From Kutzneria buriramensis (GTDB lineage: Bacteria > Actinomycetota > Actinomycetes > Mycobacteriales > Pseudonocardiaceae): 64,000 bases of DNA. The stretch lies in contig NZ_QUNO01000003.1 of assembly GCF_003387475.1 (NCBI RefSeq), positions 372,001 through 436,000 on the forward strand, read 5' to 3'. Shown piece by piece: positions 1-8,564 of the stretch; positions within the stretch are counted from its first letter, which is position 1; each line of letters begins with the position of its first letter. The translations under genes were made by a program, and so were the position numbers. Below the pieces are notes generated by a model, which saw nothing but the letters and a program-made list of their open reading frames with translations, was not told the origin of the DNA and ran no database searches.

Positions 1-1025
1 ACCGGCAGGCTCTCCACCGCCCGCGCGAGCCGGGTGAAGTGCCACTCCACCTGCTCCACCGGCACCGCCAGCCGCACCTCGGGAAAGTCCACCAGCAGCA
101 ACTCCAGCACGGTCTCGGCGATCAGCCGCCCGAGCAGCGTGCCGATCCGGTACTGCATGCCGTGCCCGACCGTGCCGGCCTCCCGCCGCTCGGACGGGCA
201 GTCGGTACCGGCGAGCATCACCACCTCGCCGGCCGGAATCACCGTGCCACCCAACCGAACCGCCGCAGTGGTGTACCGGAAAGCCCCTACGTGCAAGGGA
301 TCGCTGCCGCCGACGAGATCGGCCACCAGGTCCGGCACCATCGCCGGCTCGCGGCGGGCCAGCGCCACCTGGCCGGAATTCTCCAGCAGCGCCGACATGG
401 CGTTGGCCAACTGCCCGCCGGCGACGTCAACGCCGCCGATCACCAGCATCGACACCAGGTTCAGCACCTCGTCGGCGGTCGCGTCGGCGGCCAGCGCCGC
501 GACCAGGTCGCTGTCGGCGACGGATTTCACGTACGCCGGCAGGGAAATACCCGCCCGACCGTGCACAGCGAGCAGAATCTCCGGCCACGACCGGAGTTTG
601 TCCTCCACCGGCAACCCCAACAGCCCGCACAGCAACAACGCCGGCAGCGGCCGGGCGACCTCGGCGACGAGGTCCACCGACCGCTGCCGGCGCAGCGGCG
701 CGAGCAGCCCGGCGGCCAGCTCGGTCACCCGCGGCCGCAGGGCCTCCACCCGTTCGGCGGTGAACACGGCGGCCGCGCGCCGCCGCAGCCGATCGGCGGA
801 TTCGTTGCTCAGCAACGAATCCGCCAACTCCATCGGCAGCTCGCGCAGCGCCTGGCCGTCCAGGTCGCCGCCGTCGATCAGGTGGCCCGCCGGACGGGTG
901 TCCCGGCTCAGCCGTGGATCGGAAAGTCCGGCGCGCACGTCCTGATATCCGGTGACCAGCCACACTTTTCCGTCGTGTGGCGTGCTGACCGGGACCACCC
1001 TGCCCGGTGTCGGCCGTTCACACAT
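1..1025 (-). CDS. P450-like protein lacking the haem cysteine; probable glycosyltransferase partner (3' end cut by window edge)
   Basis: I read 341 uninterrupted codons from an ATG at 1025 to the window edge. The fold is that of a bacterial cytochrome P450: WLVTGYQDVRAGLSDPRLSR (about residues 22-41) is the classic first strand and helix B region, and the end (RLARAVESLPV) matches the family's C-terminus, so only a few residues should be missing. The catalytic hallmarks are gone. The haem loop reads VGHGMQYRIG, with Arg293 where Cys belongs; the ExxR motif of helix K is lost; the loop before the haem site is shortened; helix I has IGGVDVAG. The N-terminus is about 40 residues short. Cysteine-less P450 homologues (EryCII, DesVIII, TylM3) are known activators of macrolide-type glycosyltransferases, and this gene lies 63 bp downstream of one. 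Activator is an inference; a decaying P450 is the alternative. Confidence 0.75.
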   Translation of the reverse strand, partial: MCERPTPGRVVPVSTPHDGKVWLVTGYQDVRAGLSDPRLSRDTRPAGHLIDGGDLDGQALRELPMELADSLLSNESADRLRRRAAAVFTAERVEALRPRVTELAAGLLAPLRRQRSVDLVAEVARPLPALLLCGLLGLPVEDKLRSWPEILLAVHGRAGISLPAYVKSVADSDLVAALAADATADEVLNLVSMLVIGGVDVAGGQLANAMSALLENSGQVALARREPAMVPDLVADLVGGSDPLHVGAFRYTTAAVRLGGTVIPAGEVVMLAGTDCPSERREAGTVGHGMQYRIGTLLGRLIAETVLELLLVDFPEVRLAVPVEQVEWHFTRLARAVESLP

Positions 1026-1088
1026 GTCCCGCGCACCCCCGTGCCGTTGGGTCAAGTGCCGGTGACACGAGCGCCGCGGGCGTTCGGT

Positions 1089-2219
1089 TCAACCCCGAAC
1101 GAACTTCTCCACCTGAGCGGCCACGTCCACCGGCGACGGCATGGCCGCGATCTCGGCGGCGACCTCGGCCGCGTTGGTGCGGAACTTGTCCTCCTCCAGC
1201 ACCTGTCGGATCACCCTCGCGTCCAGCTCCTCCTCCTCGACCTGGAGGCCGACGCCGCGGTTGTGCACCGCGCCGGCGTTGACGTAGCGGTCCGCGCCGC
1301 TCGGCGCGACCAGCTGCGGCACGCCCATCGCCAGCGGCGTCATCGCGGTGCCGGCGCCGCCGTGGTGGATCAGCAGCGAACTGGTCGCCAGCAACGAGTT
1401 CAGCGGGATCCAGCCGGCCACGTGGACGTTGGACGGCAGGGTGCCCAGGCCGCTGACGTCGACCTTGTCGCCGAGCGCCACCACGAAGTCGGCGTCGACG
1501 TCCGGGGCCGCCTCGATGACCCGCTCCACCGGGCCGAGGCCGTTCATCTGCGGCGCCACCGTGCCGAGCGTGACCGCGACACGCGGCCGGTCGCCGACCT
1601 CGCCCAGCCACTCCGGCTCGACGCCGCCGCCGTTGTACGGGACGTAGCGCATGGACCAGCCCTCGGGCTCGCCGGCGAGCATGCTCGGCGGGGCCACGTC
1701 GACGTACGCGCGGCGCTCCGGCAGCTCGACGCCGTGCTCCTCGAACTCGGCGGCCATGTGCTCGCGGAACGCCTCCGGCACGCCGTCGCCGCGGATCATG
1801 CCGAAGCCGTGGCCGACCCACGGGGTTCCCAGCTTGGCCGCGGCGATCAGGCCGACGCCGCCGAGCAGGCCCTGCACGATCACGTCCGGCCGGAACCGCT
1901 CGGCCACCGCCAGCACGCCCGGCAGCAGCGGCCGGCTCAGCACCGGCATGAACGCGCCCATCTCGCGGACGTCGGTGATGCGGCGGCTGAGAAGCTCCTG
2001 GAAGTAGGCCGGGTTCTCCTCCCTCATCTTCATCATCTGCTGCCGGATGTCCACACCCGGCAGCGCGTCGGTGACGGGCAGGCCGGCGTCGGCCACCGCC
2101 AGCGCGTCACTGGAGGTCGCGACCAGGACGTCGTGTCCGGACGCGCGTAAGGCCCAGGTCAGCGGGACCATCGGGAAGACATGGCCCACACCGGGGGCCG
2201 ACACTACGAGAACACGCAC
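1089..2219 (-). CDS. Activator-dependent-type family 1 glycosyltransferase
   Basis: This 376-residue protein has the layout of antibiotic-type GT1 (GT-B fold) transferases that move a nucleotide-activated sugar onto a small molecule. The N-terminal acceptor domain starts with MRVLVVSAPGVGHVFPMVPL, in which the GH dyad carries the usual catalytic-base histidine. The C-terminal donor domain carries the HHGGAGT nucleotide-sugar signature and a PQLVAPSGADRYVNA segment. Length is slightly below that of EryCIII or DesVII (about 420). The substrate cannot be read; no polyketide or deoxysugar genes are in view. The cysteine-less P450 homologue follows 63 bp downstream, the arrangement expected for a transferase with a protein activator. 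Expression is probably set by the divergent TetR gene through the operators at 2232-2299. Confidence 0.88.
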   Translation of the reverse strand: MRVLVVSAPGVGHVFPMVPLTWALRASGHDVLVATSSDALAVADAGLPVTDALPGVDIRQQMMKMREENPAYFQELLSRRITDVREMGAFMPVLSRPLLPGVLAVAERFRPDVIVQGLLGGVGLIAAAKLGTPWVGHGFGMIRGDGVPEAFREHMAAEFEEHGVELPERRAYVDVAPPSMLAGEPEGWSMRYVPYNGGGVEPEWLGEVGDRPRVAVTLGTVAPQMNGLGPVERVIEAAPDVDADFVVALGDKVDVSGLGTLPSNVHVAGWIPLNSLLATSSLLIHHGGAGTAMTPLAMGVPQLVAPSGADRYVNAGAVHNRGVGLQVEEEELDARVIRQVLEEDKFRTNAAEVAAEIAAMPSPVDVAAQVEKFVRG

Positions 2220-2231
2220 GAGAACTCCCCC

Positions 2232-2254
2232 ATAGAGAACGAAGCGTTTTCTAT
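2232..2254. promoter_or_regulatory. TetR-type operator, copy 1
   Basis: Near-perfect palindrome: ten-base arms ATAGAGAACG and CGTTTTCTAT around AAG, with one mismatch. It lies 13 bp upstream of the glycosyltransferase start, where a bound repressor would block transcription. The left half-site TAGAGAACG recurs exactly in copy 2. Confidence 0.65.
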
Positions 2255-2272
2255 ATCGACGGTAGTCTCGGG

Positions 2273-2299
2273 CGTTAGAGAACGCAACGGACTCTAACG
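2273..2299. promoter_or_regulatory. TetR-type operator, copy 2
   Basis: Inverted repeat CGTTAGAG / CTCTAACG with an 11-base centre. Inside it, TAGAGAACG-CAA-CGGACTCTA repeats the geometry of copy 1 (9+3+9). The two centres are 43 bp apart, about four helical turns, so bound dimers would face the same side. It ends 6 bp before the TetR start, which suggests autoregulation. Confidence 0.65.
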
Positions 2300-2305
2300 A
2301 GACGG

Positions 2306-2899
2306 ATGGGTGGCGTGGATCACCGCAAGGGGCCGCGACGGCGCGGCGACGAGCTCAACCGCGCGATCTTCGAGGCCGCGCTGGACGAGCTGGTCGAGGT
2401 CGGCTACCAGCGGCTGACCATGGAACGGATCGCCGAGCGGGCCCGCACCAGCAAGGCGTCGCTGTACCGGCGCTGGCCCGGCCGGGCCGAGCTCATGCTC
2501 GACGCCGTCGTGAACGTCTTCCCCAGCGTCGAGGACCTCGCCGACACCGGCGAGCTGCGCGGCGACCTGCTCGCCGCGCTCACCTCCATGGCCCACGCCC
2601 TGAACAGCCCGGTCGGCGCCGCCGCCCGGTCCATGCTGGCCGACCTCGACGTCCAGCGGGAGACGATGAAGATGCACCGGGACCGCTTCATCGAGCACCG
2701 CAACCAGCTGATGCTGGCGCTCATCCGCCGCGCCGTCGCCCGCGGCGAGGCGCGGACCACCGCCCTGACGCCGCGCATCGCCTCCGTCGGGCCGGCCCTC
2801 ATGCGGGACCACTTCCTCAGCTGCGGCGCCCCCATCGGCGACGAGGTCATCGCCGAGATCGTCGATCAGGTGCTGGTCCCGCTGATCAAGGCGGTGTGA
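2306..2899 (+). CDS. TetR family transcriptional regulator
   Basis: A 197-residue regulator with the TetR N-terminal helix-turn-helix at about residues 12-58: FEAALDELVEVGYQRLTMER is followed by the recognition segment RTSKASLYRRWPGRAEL. The C-terminal helical domain contains the ligand pocket and dimer face, as in TetR_C_11-like members with YRRWPGR. It is divergent from the glycosyltransferase, and the 86-bp gap holds two matched palindromes, so it most likely represses that gene and itself. The ligand is unknown. The ATG at 2306 is used; a GTG nine bases later is also possible. It overlaps the convergent gene at 2886-3743 by 14 bp. Confidence 0.9.
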   Translation: MGGVDHRKGPRRRGDELNRAIFEAALDELVEVGYQRLTMERIAERARTSKASLYRRWPGRAELMLDAVVNVFPSVEDLADTGELRGDLLAALTSMAHALNSPVGAAARSMLADLDVQRETMKMHRDRFIEHRNQLMLALIRRAVARGEARTTALTPRIASVGPALMRDHFLSCGAPIGDEVIAEIVDQVLVPLIKAV

Positions 2900-3743
2900 C
2901 TCCGGCGCCGTAGCCGTGGCGCATGCGGAACTTCATCGGCTTGCTCCCGGACGCCTCGACGTGCGCGACGAGCCGGGACCGCAGCGGTTCGGGGATCTCG
3001 TGCTTCCACGCCAGATCGGTGAACAGCTCCGCCGCCCCGTCGAGGTGGGCCGCGGTCGGCGGCTCGGCGGCCAGCGCAGCGAAGATCGACTCGACGGGCT
3101 CGGCCAGCAGCATCCGCTGCGGCGCGAGTTCGTGCCACGGCCTGCCGCTGTCGCCCTGCCGAGGCGGGAAGCCGGCCCACGCCAACAACATCCGGATGCG
3201 CTCGACCGGTTCCGGGTACAGCCGGGCGACCAGCGCGACGAGCCGCTCCTCCGCGCCGAACTCCCGTCGCGACGTGAGGTCAGCGGCCCACAACAGCTTC
3301 TTCGGCCCGGCCGCCAGCCACCTGGCCCGACGAGCCTCGCGTTCCGCCTCCTGCTCGGCCAGCAGCCGCGCGACCTCGCGTGACCCGGTCAGGCCGCGCT
3401 CGGCCAGCCACTCGGTGAGCGCCGGGCCGTCACGCAACTCGGCGTCGCACGACCCCAGCCCGCCCAGATTCTGCTGGTGGTGCAGGGCCCACTGGGCGAT
3501 CCGGCTCCCGTCCGCACCGTTGACCAGGATCGTCGGCCAGCCGAGGCAGCGGCATCGGTCGCCGATGCCGCCGTCCACGACGGCCAGCACCCGCGCCAGG
3601 TCGGCGATTTCCGCGCCGGACACGACCAGCCGCGCGGCCTCGGGCCGGTCGAGCGAGTCCGGCCCCGCCTCGACGATCACCACTTCCGCGGCGCGGGCCA
3701 GGATCCGTTCCAGCCGCGCGGTTGTCGGCGCGTCCCCCTGCAC
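2886..3743 (-). CDS. Protein of unknown function
   Basis: I do not recognise this 285-residue protein. It has no signal peptide or membrane segment. The first third is alpha/beta-like, with the pattern VVIVEAGPDSL, LVVSGAEIADLARVLAVVDG and a cysteine pair in DRCRCLGWPTILVNG. A central charged helix (EQEAEREARRARWLAAGPKK, about residues 128-147) is followed by a helical C-terminal half. Codon use is typical of the neighbourhood and the frame is open throughout. It converges on the TetR gene with a 14-bp overlap, and its 5' side is free (about 200 bp carrying a dispersed hairpin), so it appears to be transcribed alone. Confidence 0.7.
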   Translation of the reverse strand: MQGDAPTTARLERILARAAEVVIVEAGPDSLDRPEAARLVVSGAEIADLARVLAVVDGGIGDRCRCLGWPTILVNGADGSRIAQWALHHQQNLGGLGSCDAELRDGPALTEWLAERGLTGSREVARLLAEQEAEREARRARWLAAGPKKLLWAADLTSRREFGAEERLVALVARLYPEPVERIRMLLAWAGFPPRQGDSGRPWHELAPQRMLLAEPVESIFAALAAEPPTAAHLDGAAELFTDLAWKHEIPEPLRSRLVAHVEASGSKPMKFRMRHGYGAGVTPP

Positions 3744-3769
3744 ACGATCAGGCTAGCCGTTTCCGGTGC

Positions 3770-3807
3770 GGGGAAGGACGCCTTCAGCGGGTAAGGCGTC
3801 CTTCCCC
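3770..3807. repeat. Dispersed palindrome, copy 1
   Basis: Perfect 15-bp inverted repeat GGGGAAGGACGCCTT / AAGGCGTCCTTCCCC around an 8-base loop, in the gap between two leftward genes. The same stem, in a longer form, recurs at 51200-51256. It may act as a terminator for the HAD gene side or as a mobile palindromic repeat. Confidence 0.8.
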
Positions 3808-3940
3808 GGACAAACCGGCTCGGCCGCCGACAGGCTCCCTCCATCCCGTCGGCACCGACGCCGCCACGGCTCCGAACCCCCCTGACCGGAACCGCGTGTG
3901 GTGACGGATCCAACGGTAGGCGGGAGCGATTACATCTCGT

Positions 3941-4612
3941 CTACAGCCGCGTGAGCAGGGACGGAAGGTCGCGGACGGACTCCAGGACGTGGGTGGCGCC
4001 GACGGCCTCGAAGTCGGCGGCGACGCCCGCGCCGGTGAGCACGCCGGCGGCGACGGACGCGCCCGCGCGCAGGCCGCTGACCACGTCCGACGGCGTGTCG
4101 CCGACGACCGCCACCTCGCGCACGTCGTCGACGCCGAGGCGCAGCACGGCCGTGAGCACCATGTCCGGGAACGGCCGGCCGCGACCGGCGTCGGCCGGGG
4201 TCAGGGCGATGTCGGCGAGGTCCTGCCAGCCCAGCGCGGCGATGATGGCGTCCTGGGTGGGCCGGGCGAAGCCGGTGGTCAGCGCGACCTTGACGCCGGC
4301 CGCGCGCAGGTCCTTGATCGCCTGCTCGGCGCCGGGGACCGGCTCGCAGTGGCCGGCCTTCACCAGCCGCCCGTACGCCGCCTCGAAGGCGGCATTGGCC
4401 TGCCGCGCCTCGGCTTCCGGCAGCAGGGCCCGGAACACGACGATCTTGGACTGGCCCATGGTGCGGCGCACGTGGTCCAGCATCGCCGGGAACCGGTCGT
4501 CCCGCTCTGACACGCCGACCGCACCGATGGCGTCGGTGAACGCGCGCTCCACCAGACCGTCGTCGGCCACCGTGGTGCCGGCCATGTCCAGCACTGCCAA
4601 CGTGATCGTCAC
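3941..4612 (-). CDS. HAD superfamily phosphonatase-like hydrolase
   Basis: A 223-residue HAD hydrolase. The nucleophile motif is LDMAGTTV, with Asp9 followed by Ala-Gly-Thr-Thr as in phosphonoacetaldehyde hydrolase (PhnX). MGQSKIVVFRALL (Lys56) aligns with the PhnX segment that carries the Schiff-base lysine, and GDTPSD near residue 171 supplies the Mg-binding acids. Cleavage of the C-P bond of phosphonoacetaldehyde or a close relative is therefore plausible. The GTG start at 4612 overlaps the stop of the FAD oxidoreductase by four bases (GTGA), indicating translational coupling. In the known phosphonatase-like/HpnW pair, the oxidoreductase is thought to make the aldehyde from an aminophosphonate and the hydrolase to remove phosphate. 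Substrate is inferred from family and context. Confidence 0.83.
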   Translation of the reverse strand: MTITLAVLDMAGTTVADDGLVERAFTDAIGAVGVSERDDRFPAMLDHVRRTMGQSKIVVFRALLPEAEARQANAAFEAAYGRLVKAGHCEPVPGAEQAIKDLRAAGVKVALTTGFARPTQDAIIAALGWQDLADIALTPADAGRGRPFPDMVLTAVLRLGVDDVREVAVVGDTPSDVVSGLRAGASVAAGVLTGAGVAADFEAVGATHVLESVRDLPSLLTRL

Positions 4613-5727
4613 AGTCCAGCCTCCGTCGCGGTGCGCTCGGCGATCGCCGGCGAGCAGGTCATGCCGCGGCCACCGGGTCCGGTGACCAGCCAGGCGTTGT
4701 CGGCGATCCGGTCGCGGTGCACGACCGCCGCCGGATCGGTGTGCTGGGCGTACACGCCGGCCCAGCGCCGCCGGATCGGCGGCAGCGGCCGCCCCAGCAG
4801 GGATTCCGCCACCTCGACGAGGTGCTCGTACGGCGCGGAGTCGACGTCGAAGGTGAAGGGCTCGTCGTACTCGTGGGTGTCGCCGATGGTGAGCGAGCCG
4901 TCGAGCCGCTGCACCATCAGCAGCTGCATCTTGTGCTCGGCCGCCACGGCCGGCTGCGGCTGGTTCCGGTTGAGCGCGTCGAGGGCGTCGCCGCGGTAGG
5001 CCGGGTAGTAGCGGAAGCTGTCGCCGTCGGCGACGGACGTCGTCAGCCGCTCCGCCAACGGATCGGTCTGCATCATCTGCAACCGCACCCGTCGCACGGG
5101 CACCTCGCCCGCGACCTCGCGCACCAGGCCGCCCAGCGCGGCACCAGTGCACAACAGCACCAGATCCGCCTCGTGCACGTCGCCGTGGTCATCCCGTACG
5201 CCATGAGGCAGCAACGTCCGCACCTCCCGCCCGGGCAGCCAGGTGTAGCGGCCGGTGGCGAGAAGGTGTTGCCGCAACGCGGGTTGTGCCACGCGCGGCT
5301 CCACGGCGGCGTCGCGCTCGCAGTGCAGCGCCGCAACCATCGCCCCGCTCAGAGCGGGGTTCACGGCGCGCACCTCGTCGGGCGTGAGGAACTTGAGGCC
5401 ACGGTCGGCCGCGTCGGGCCGCGCGACGACCTCCTCGGCGACGGCCACCTCCGCCGGCGTACGCAGCGCAGTGAGGGAACCGTTGGCACGGAAGCCGATG
5501 CCGCCGACCTGCCGTCCGATCTCCTCCCACAGCTCGCGCGCCCGCCGCGCAGTCGCCAACTCCTCGCCCGGGGCGCGGCCGCCCACCCAGACCAACCCGA
5601 AGTTCCGCACGGACGCGCCCCTGGCCTGCTGTTCCCGCTCGACCTGGACCACGTCGTGGCCGCGTGACACGGCCTGCCATGCGTGCATCGTCCCGAGCAC
5701 GCCTCCGCCTACGACCAGCACTCGCAC
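4609..5727 (-). CDS. FAD-dependent oxidoreductase of the phosphonate-associated (TIGR03364/HpnW-like) type
   Basis: A 372-residue DAO-type flavoprotein. The N-terminal Rossmann motif [18 protein letters not shown] binds the FAD ADP moiety, followed by the acidic strand end VQVER. The C-terminus [20 protein letters not shown] closes the flavin site. The [14 protein letters not shown] segment is typical of the HpnW-like group that sits beside phosphonatase-like HAD genes. The likely reaction is oxidation of an amino- or N-methylaminoethylphosphonate to phosphonoacetaldehyde, the substrate expected for the coupled downstream hydrolase. No phosphonate transporter, C-P lyase or aminotransferase is visible, so this would be a minimal two-gene route. 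Confidence 0.82.
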   Translation of the reverse strand: MRVLVVGGGVLGTMHAWQAVSRGHDVVQVEREQQARGASVRNFGLVWVGGRAPGEELATARRARELWEEIGRQVGGIGFRANGSLTALRTPAEVAVAEEVVARPDAADRGLKFLTPDEVRAVNPALSGAMVAALHCERDAAVEPRVAQPALRQHLLATGRYTWLPGREVRTLLPHGVRDDHGDVHEADLVLLCTGAALGGLVREVAGEVPVRRVRLQMMQTDPLAERLTTSVADGDSFRYYPAYRGDALDALNRNQPQPAVAAEHKMQLLMVQRLDGSLTIGDTHEYDEPFTFDVDSAPYEHLVEVAESLLGRPLPPIRRRWAGVYAQHTDPAAVVHRDRIADNAWLVTGPGGRGMTCSPAIAERTATEAGL

Positions 5728-5755
5728 GACCCGACCGTACCATGGACTAGAGCAG

Positions 5756-5773
5756 TTATCAGTTCGTTATCAA
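5756..5773. promoter_or_regulatory. Direct repeat in a divergent promoter region
   Basis: GTTATCA occurs twice, starting at 5756 and 5767. The 11-bp spacing is one helical turn. It lies in the 94-bp gap between the divergent phosphonate-type pair and tex, so it may be a regulator site or promoter element for either. The regulator is unknown. Confidence 0.35.
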
Positions 5774-5821
5774 AGGCCGCCGCACAGGCGACCACACCAA
5801 GGCGGCAGAATCGTCGTCGTG

Positions 5822-8161
5822 ATGTCCATTGAGCAGAGGATCGCCGACGAGCTCGGCGTGCGGGACGGGCAGGTGACCGCGGCCGTCGGCCTGCTCGACG
5901 GCGGTGCGACGGTGCCGTTCGTCGCCCGCTACCGCAAGGAAGCAACCGACGGACTGGACGACGCCCAGCTGCGCACGCTGGAGGAGCGGCTGCGCTACCT
6001 GCGCGAGCTGGAGGAGCGCCGGACCGCCATCCTCGAGTCCATCGCCGAGCAGGGCAAGCTCGACGACGCCCTGCGCGAGCAGATCATGGCCGCCGACTCC
6101 AAGGCGCGGCTCGAGGACATCTACCTGCCGTACAAGCCGAAGCGGCGCACCAAGGCGCAGATCGCCCGCGAGGCCGGCCTCGAGCCGCTGGCCGACGGCC
6201 TGCTCGCCGACCCGACGCTGGACCCGCAGGCCACCGCCGCCGGCTACGTGGACGCCGAGAAGGGCGTCGCCGACGCGGCCGCCGCGCTGGAGGGCGCGCG
6301 GGCCATCCTGGTCGAGCGCTTCGGCGAGGACGCCGACCTGATCGGCGCGCTGCGCGAACAGATGTGGACCCGCGGCAGCCTGGTCGCCAAGGTCCGCGAC
6401 GGCCAGCAGGAAGCCGGCGCCAAGTTCAGCGACTACTTCGACTTCGCCGAGCCGTTCACCAAGCTCCCCTCGCACCGCATCCTGGCCATGTTCCGCGGCG
6501 AGAAGGAAGAGGTGCTGGACCTGACCCTCGAGCCGGAGGAGCCGGTCGAGGGCCAGCCGTCCGACTACGAGGTGCGCATCGCCTCCCGGTTCGGCATCGA
6601 CAACCAGGGCCGCCCGGCCGACAAGTGGCTGGCCGACACCGTGCGCTGGGCCTGGCGCACCCGCATCCTCGTGCACCTCGGCGTGGACCTGCGGGCCCGG
6701 CTGCGCGCCGACGCCGAGGACGAGGCCGTGCGCGTGTTCGCGGCCAACCTGCGCGACCTGCTGCTGGCCGCGCCCGCCGGCACCCGCGCCACCATGGGCC
6801 TGGACCCGGGCTTCCGCACCGGCGTCAAGGTCGCGGTCGTGGACGCCACCGGCAAGGTCGTCGCCACCACCGCGATCTACCCGCACCAGCCGGCCAACCG
6901 CTGGGACGAGTCGCTGGCGACGCTGGGCAAGCTGTGCGCCGAGCACAACGTCGAGCTGATCTCCATCGGCAACGGCACCGCGTCCCGCGAGACCGACAAG
7001 CTGGCCGCCGACCTGATCAAGCTGCGGCCCGAGCTCAAGCTCACCAAGATCGTCGTCTCCGAGGCCGGCGCGTCGGTGTACTCCGCCTCCGCGTTCGCCT
7101 CGGCCGAGCTGCCCGACATGGACGTGTCGCTGCGCGGCGCGGTCTCCATCGCGCGGCGGCTCCAGGACCCGCTGGCCGAGCTCGTCAAGATCGACCCGAA
7201 GTCCATCGGCGTCGGCCAGTACCAGCACGACCTGGCCGAGACCAAGCTGTCGCGGTCGCTGGACGCGGTGGTCGAGGACTGCGTGAACGCGGTCGGCGTC
7301 GACCTGAACACCGCCTCCGCCCCGCTGCTGACCCGGGTCTCCGGCATCGGCGCCGGCCTGGCCGAGAACATCGTGCAGCACCGCGAGGCCAACGGCCCGT
7401 TCCGCAGCCGCGAGGCGCTCAAGGGCGTGCCGCGCCTGGGGCCCAAGGCGTTCGAGCAGTGCGCGGGCTTCCTGCGCATCCCCGGCGGCGACGACCCGCT
7501 CGACTCCTCCAGCGTGCACCCCGAGGCCTACCCGGTGGTGCGGCGCATCCTGACCGCCAACCAGCTGGCGCTGACCGAGCTCATCGGCAACTCGGCCAAG
7601 CTGAAGGCGATCAGGCCGGCGGAGTTCGTGGACGACAAGTTCGGCCTGCCGACCGTCACGGACATCCTCAAGGAGCTGGAGAAGCCGGGCCGGGACCCGC
7701 GACCGGCGTTCAAGACGGCGACCTTCGCCGACGGCGTCGAGAAGATCGCCGACCTGAAGCCGGGCATGGTGCTGGAGGGCGTCGTCACCAACGTGGCGGC
7801 GTTCGGCGCGTTCATCGACGTCGGCGTGCACCAGGACGGCCTCGTGCACGTCTCGGCGATGTCGCGAACCTTCGTCAAGGACCCGCGGGACGTGGTGAAG
7901 TCCGGCGACGTGGTGCGGGTGAAGGTGCTGGACGTCGACATCCCGCGCAAGCGGATCTCGCTGACGCTGCGTCTGGAGGATGAGCCGGAGCGCGGCGGCG
8001 GCGCCCAGGCCAAGGGTGGCCAGCAGGGCGGCGGTCAGCGCCGGCAGGACCAGAACCGTGGTGGCGGCAAGCGCGGCGGCGGTGGCGGTCAGCGGCGCGA
8101 GGAGCGCCCGGCCAGCGGTTCGATGGCGGACGCGCTGCGTCGCGCCGGCTTCGGCAAGTAG
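5822..8161 (+). CDS. tex: Transcription accessory protein Tex (S1 RNA-binding)
   Basis: A 779-residue protein matching Tex throughout. The helical N-terminal domain includes [20 protein letters not shown]; the YqgF/RNase H-like domain includes [16 protein letters not shown]; tandem helix-hairpin-helix segments include [20 protein letters not shown]; and the C-terminal S1 domain reads [20 protein letters not shown]. Tex binds nucleic acid and influences transcription and stress survival in several bacteria. After the S1 domain there is a Gly/Gln/Arg-rich tail of about 60 residues ([14 protein letters not shown]...), disordered and probably RNA-binding, as in other actinobacterial Tex proteins. 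The ATG at 5822 follows a GTG at 5819 in the same frame. A strong hairpin follows the stop. Confidence 0.95.
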   Translation: MSIEQRIADELGVRDGQVTAAVGLLDGGATVPFVARYRKEATDGLDDAQLRTLEERLRYLRELEERRTAILESIAEQGKLDDALREQIMAADSKARLEDIYLPYKPKRRTKAQIAREAGLEPLADGLLADPTLDPQATAAGYVDAEKGVADAAAALEGARAILVERFGEDADLIGALREQMWTRGSLVAKVRDGQQEAGAKFSDYFDFAEPFTKLPSHRILAMFRGEKEEVLDLTLEPEEPVEGQPSDYEVRIASRFGIDNQGRPADKWLADTVRWAWRTRILVHLGVDLRARLRADAEDEAVRVFAANLRDLLLAAPAGTRATMGLDPGFRTGVKVAVVDATGKVVATTAIYPHQPANRWDESLATLGKLCAEHNVELISIGNGTASRETDKLAADLIKLRPELKLTKIVVSEAGASVYSASAFASAELPDMDVSLRGAVSIARRLQDPLAELVKIDPKSIGVGQYQHDLAETKLSRSLDAVVEDCVNAVGVDLNTASAPLLTRVSGIGAGLAENIVQHREANGPFRSREALKGVPRLGPKAFEQCAGFLRIPGGDDPLDSSSVHPEAYPVVRRILTANQLALTELIGNSAKLKAIRPAEFVDDKFGLPTVTDILKELEKPGRDPRPAFKTATFADGVEKIADLKPGMVLEGVVTNVAAFGAFIDVGVHQDGLVHVSAMSRTFVKDPRDVVKSGDVVRVKVLDVDIPRKRISLTLRLEDEPERGGGAQAKGGQQGGGQRRQDQNRGGGKRGGGGGQRREERPASGSMADALRRAGFGK

Positions 8162-8170
8162 TTTCCTCGG

Positions 8171-8205
8171 CTCGGCCCCGCTGTCACATCGGCAGCGGGG
8201 CCGAG
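8171..8205. terminator. Bidirectional terminator hairpin after tex
   Basis: Perfect 13-bp stem CTCGGCCCCGCTG / CAGCGGGGCCGAG with a 9-base loop. It sits between the tex stop and the convergent SnoaL-like gene and covers that gene's stop codon (8184-8186), so it can terminate both. Confidence 0.8.
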
Positions 8206-8564
8206 TTGTGCTCGTGGGTGATCACCCAGTCGCCGTCGCGCCGCTCGAAGCACACGGTCGCCCTGGTCCACATGTCGACGATGCCGCCGCTGTGCAGCGT
8301 GCCGGCGAGGTGCACCAGGTAGTGCGCGAACGCCACGTCGTCGCCGGAGACCACGCGCAGATCCGTGATCTCGTAGTCGATCGGGCCGTCGTAGCCGCCG
8401 AGCCAGGACCGGACGCGCTCGTCCTCGGCGTCGTTTCCCTTGGCGTGCAACGGACCCAGCACGTCGAACAGCACGACGTCTTCGGCGTGCGGCGCGGCCA
8501 GGGCCTGCGCGTCCTTCTCGGTGACGGCCCGCACCCGGTCCTTGATGATCTCCTCGGGCGTCAT
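8184..8564 (-). CDS. SnoaL-like / NTF2-fold protein
   Basis: A 126-residue protein of the SnoaL-like (NTF2) fold: an N-terminal helix (IIKDRVRAVTEKDAQALAA), the turn HAEDVVLFDVLGPLH, and curved strands ending in DGDWVITHEHNS. Members range from polyketide cyclases to small-molecule isomerases and binding proteins, so the reaction cannot be fixed. It is the last gene of a three-gene operon. Its ATG at 8564 overlaps the stop of the SRPBCC gene as ATGA, so it is translationally coupled. A role beside the SRPBCC protein under ArsR control is likely. Confidence 0.85.
   Translation of the reverse strand: MTPEEIIKDRVRAVTEKDAQALAAPHAEDVVLFDVLGPLHAKGNDAEDERVRSWLGGYDGPIDYEITDLRVVSGDDVAFAHYLVHLAGTLHSGGIVDMWTRATVCFERRDGDWVITHEHNSAPLPM

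Noticed and set aside
39-2150. Long 703-codon frame on the plus strand
   Set aside because: It is antisense to the P450-like and glycosyltransferase genes; its low-complexity His/Arg/Gln-rich translation is typical of the opposite strand of GC-rich genes.
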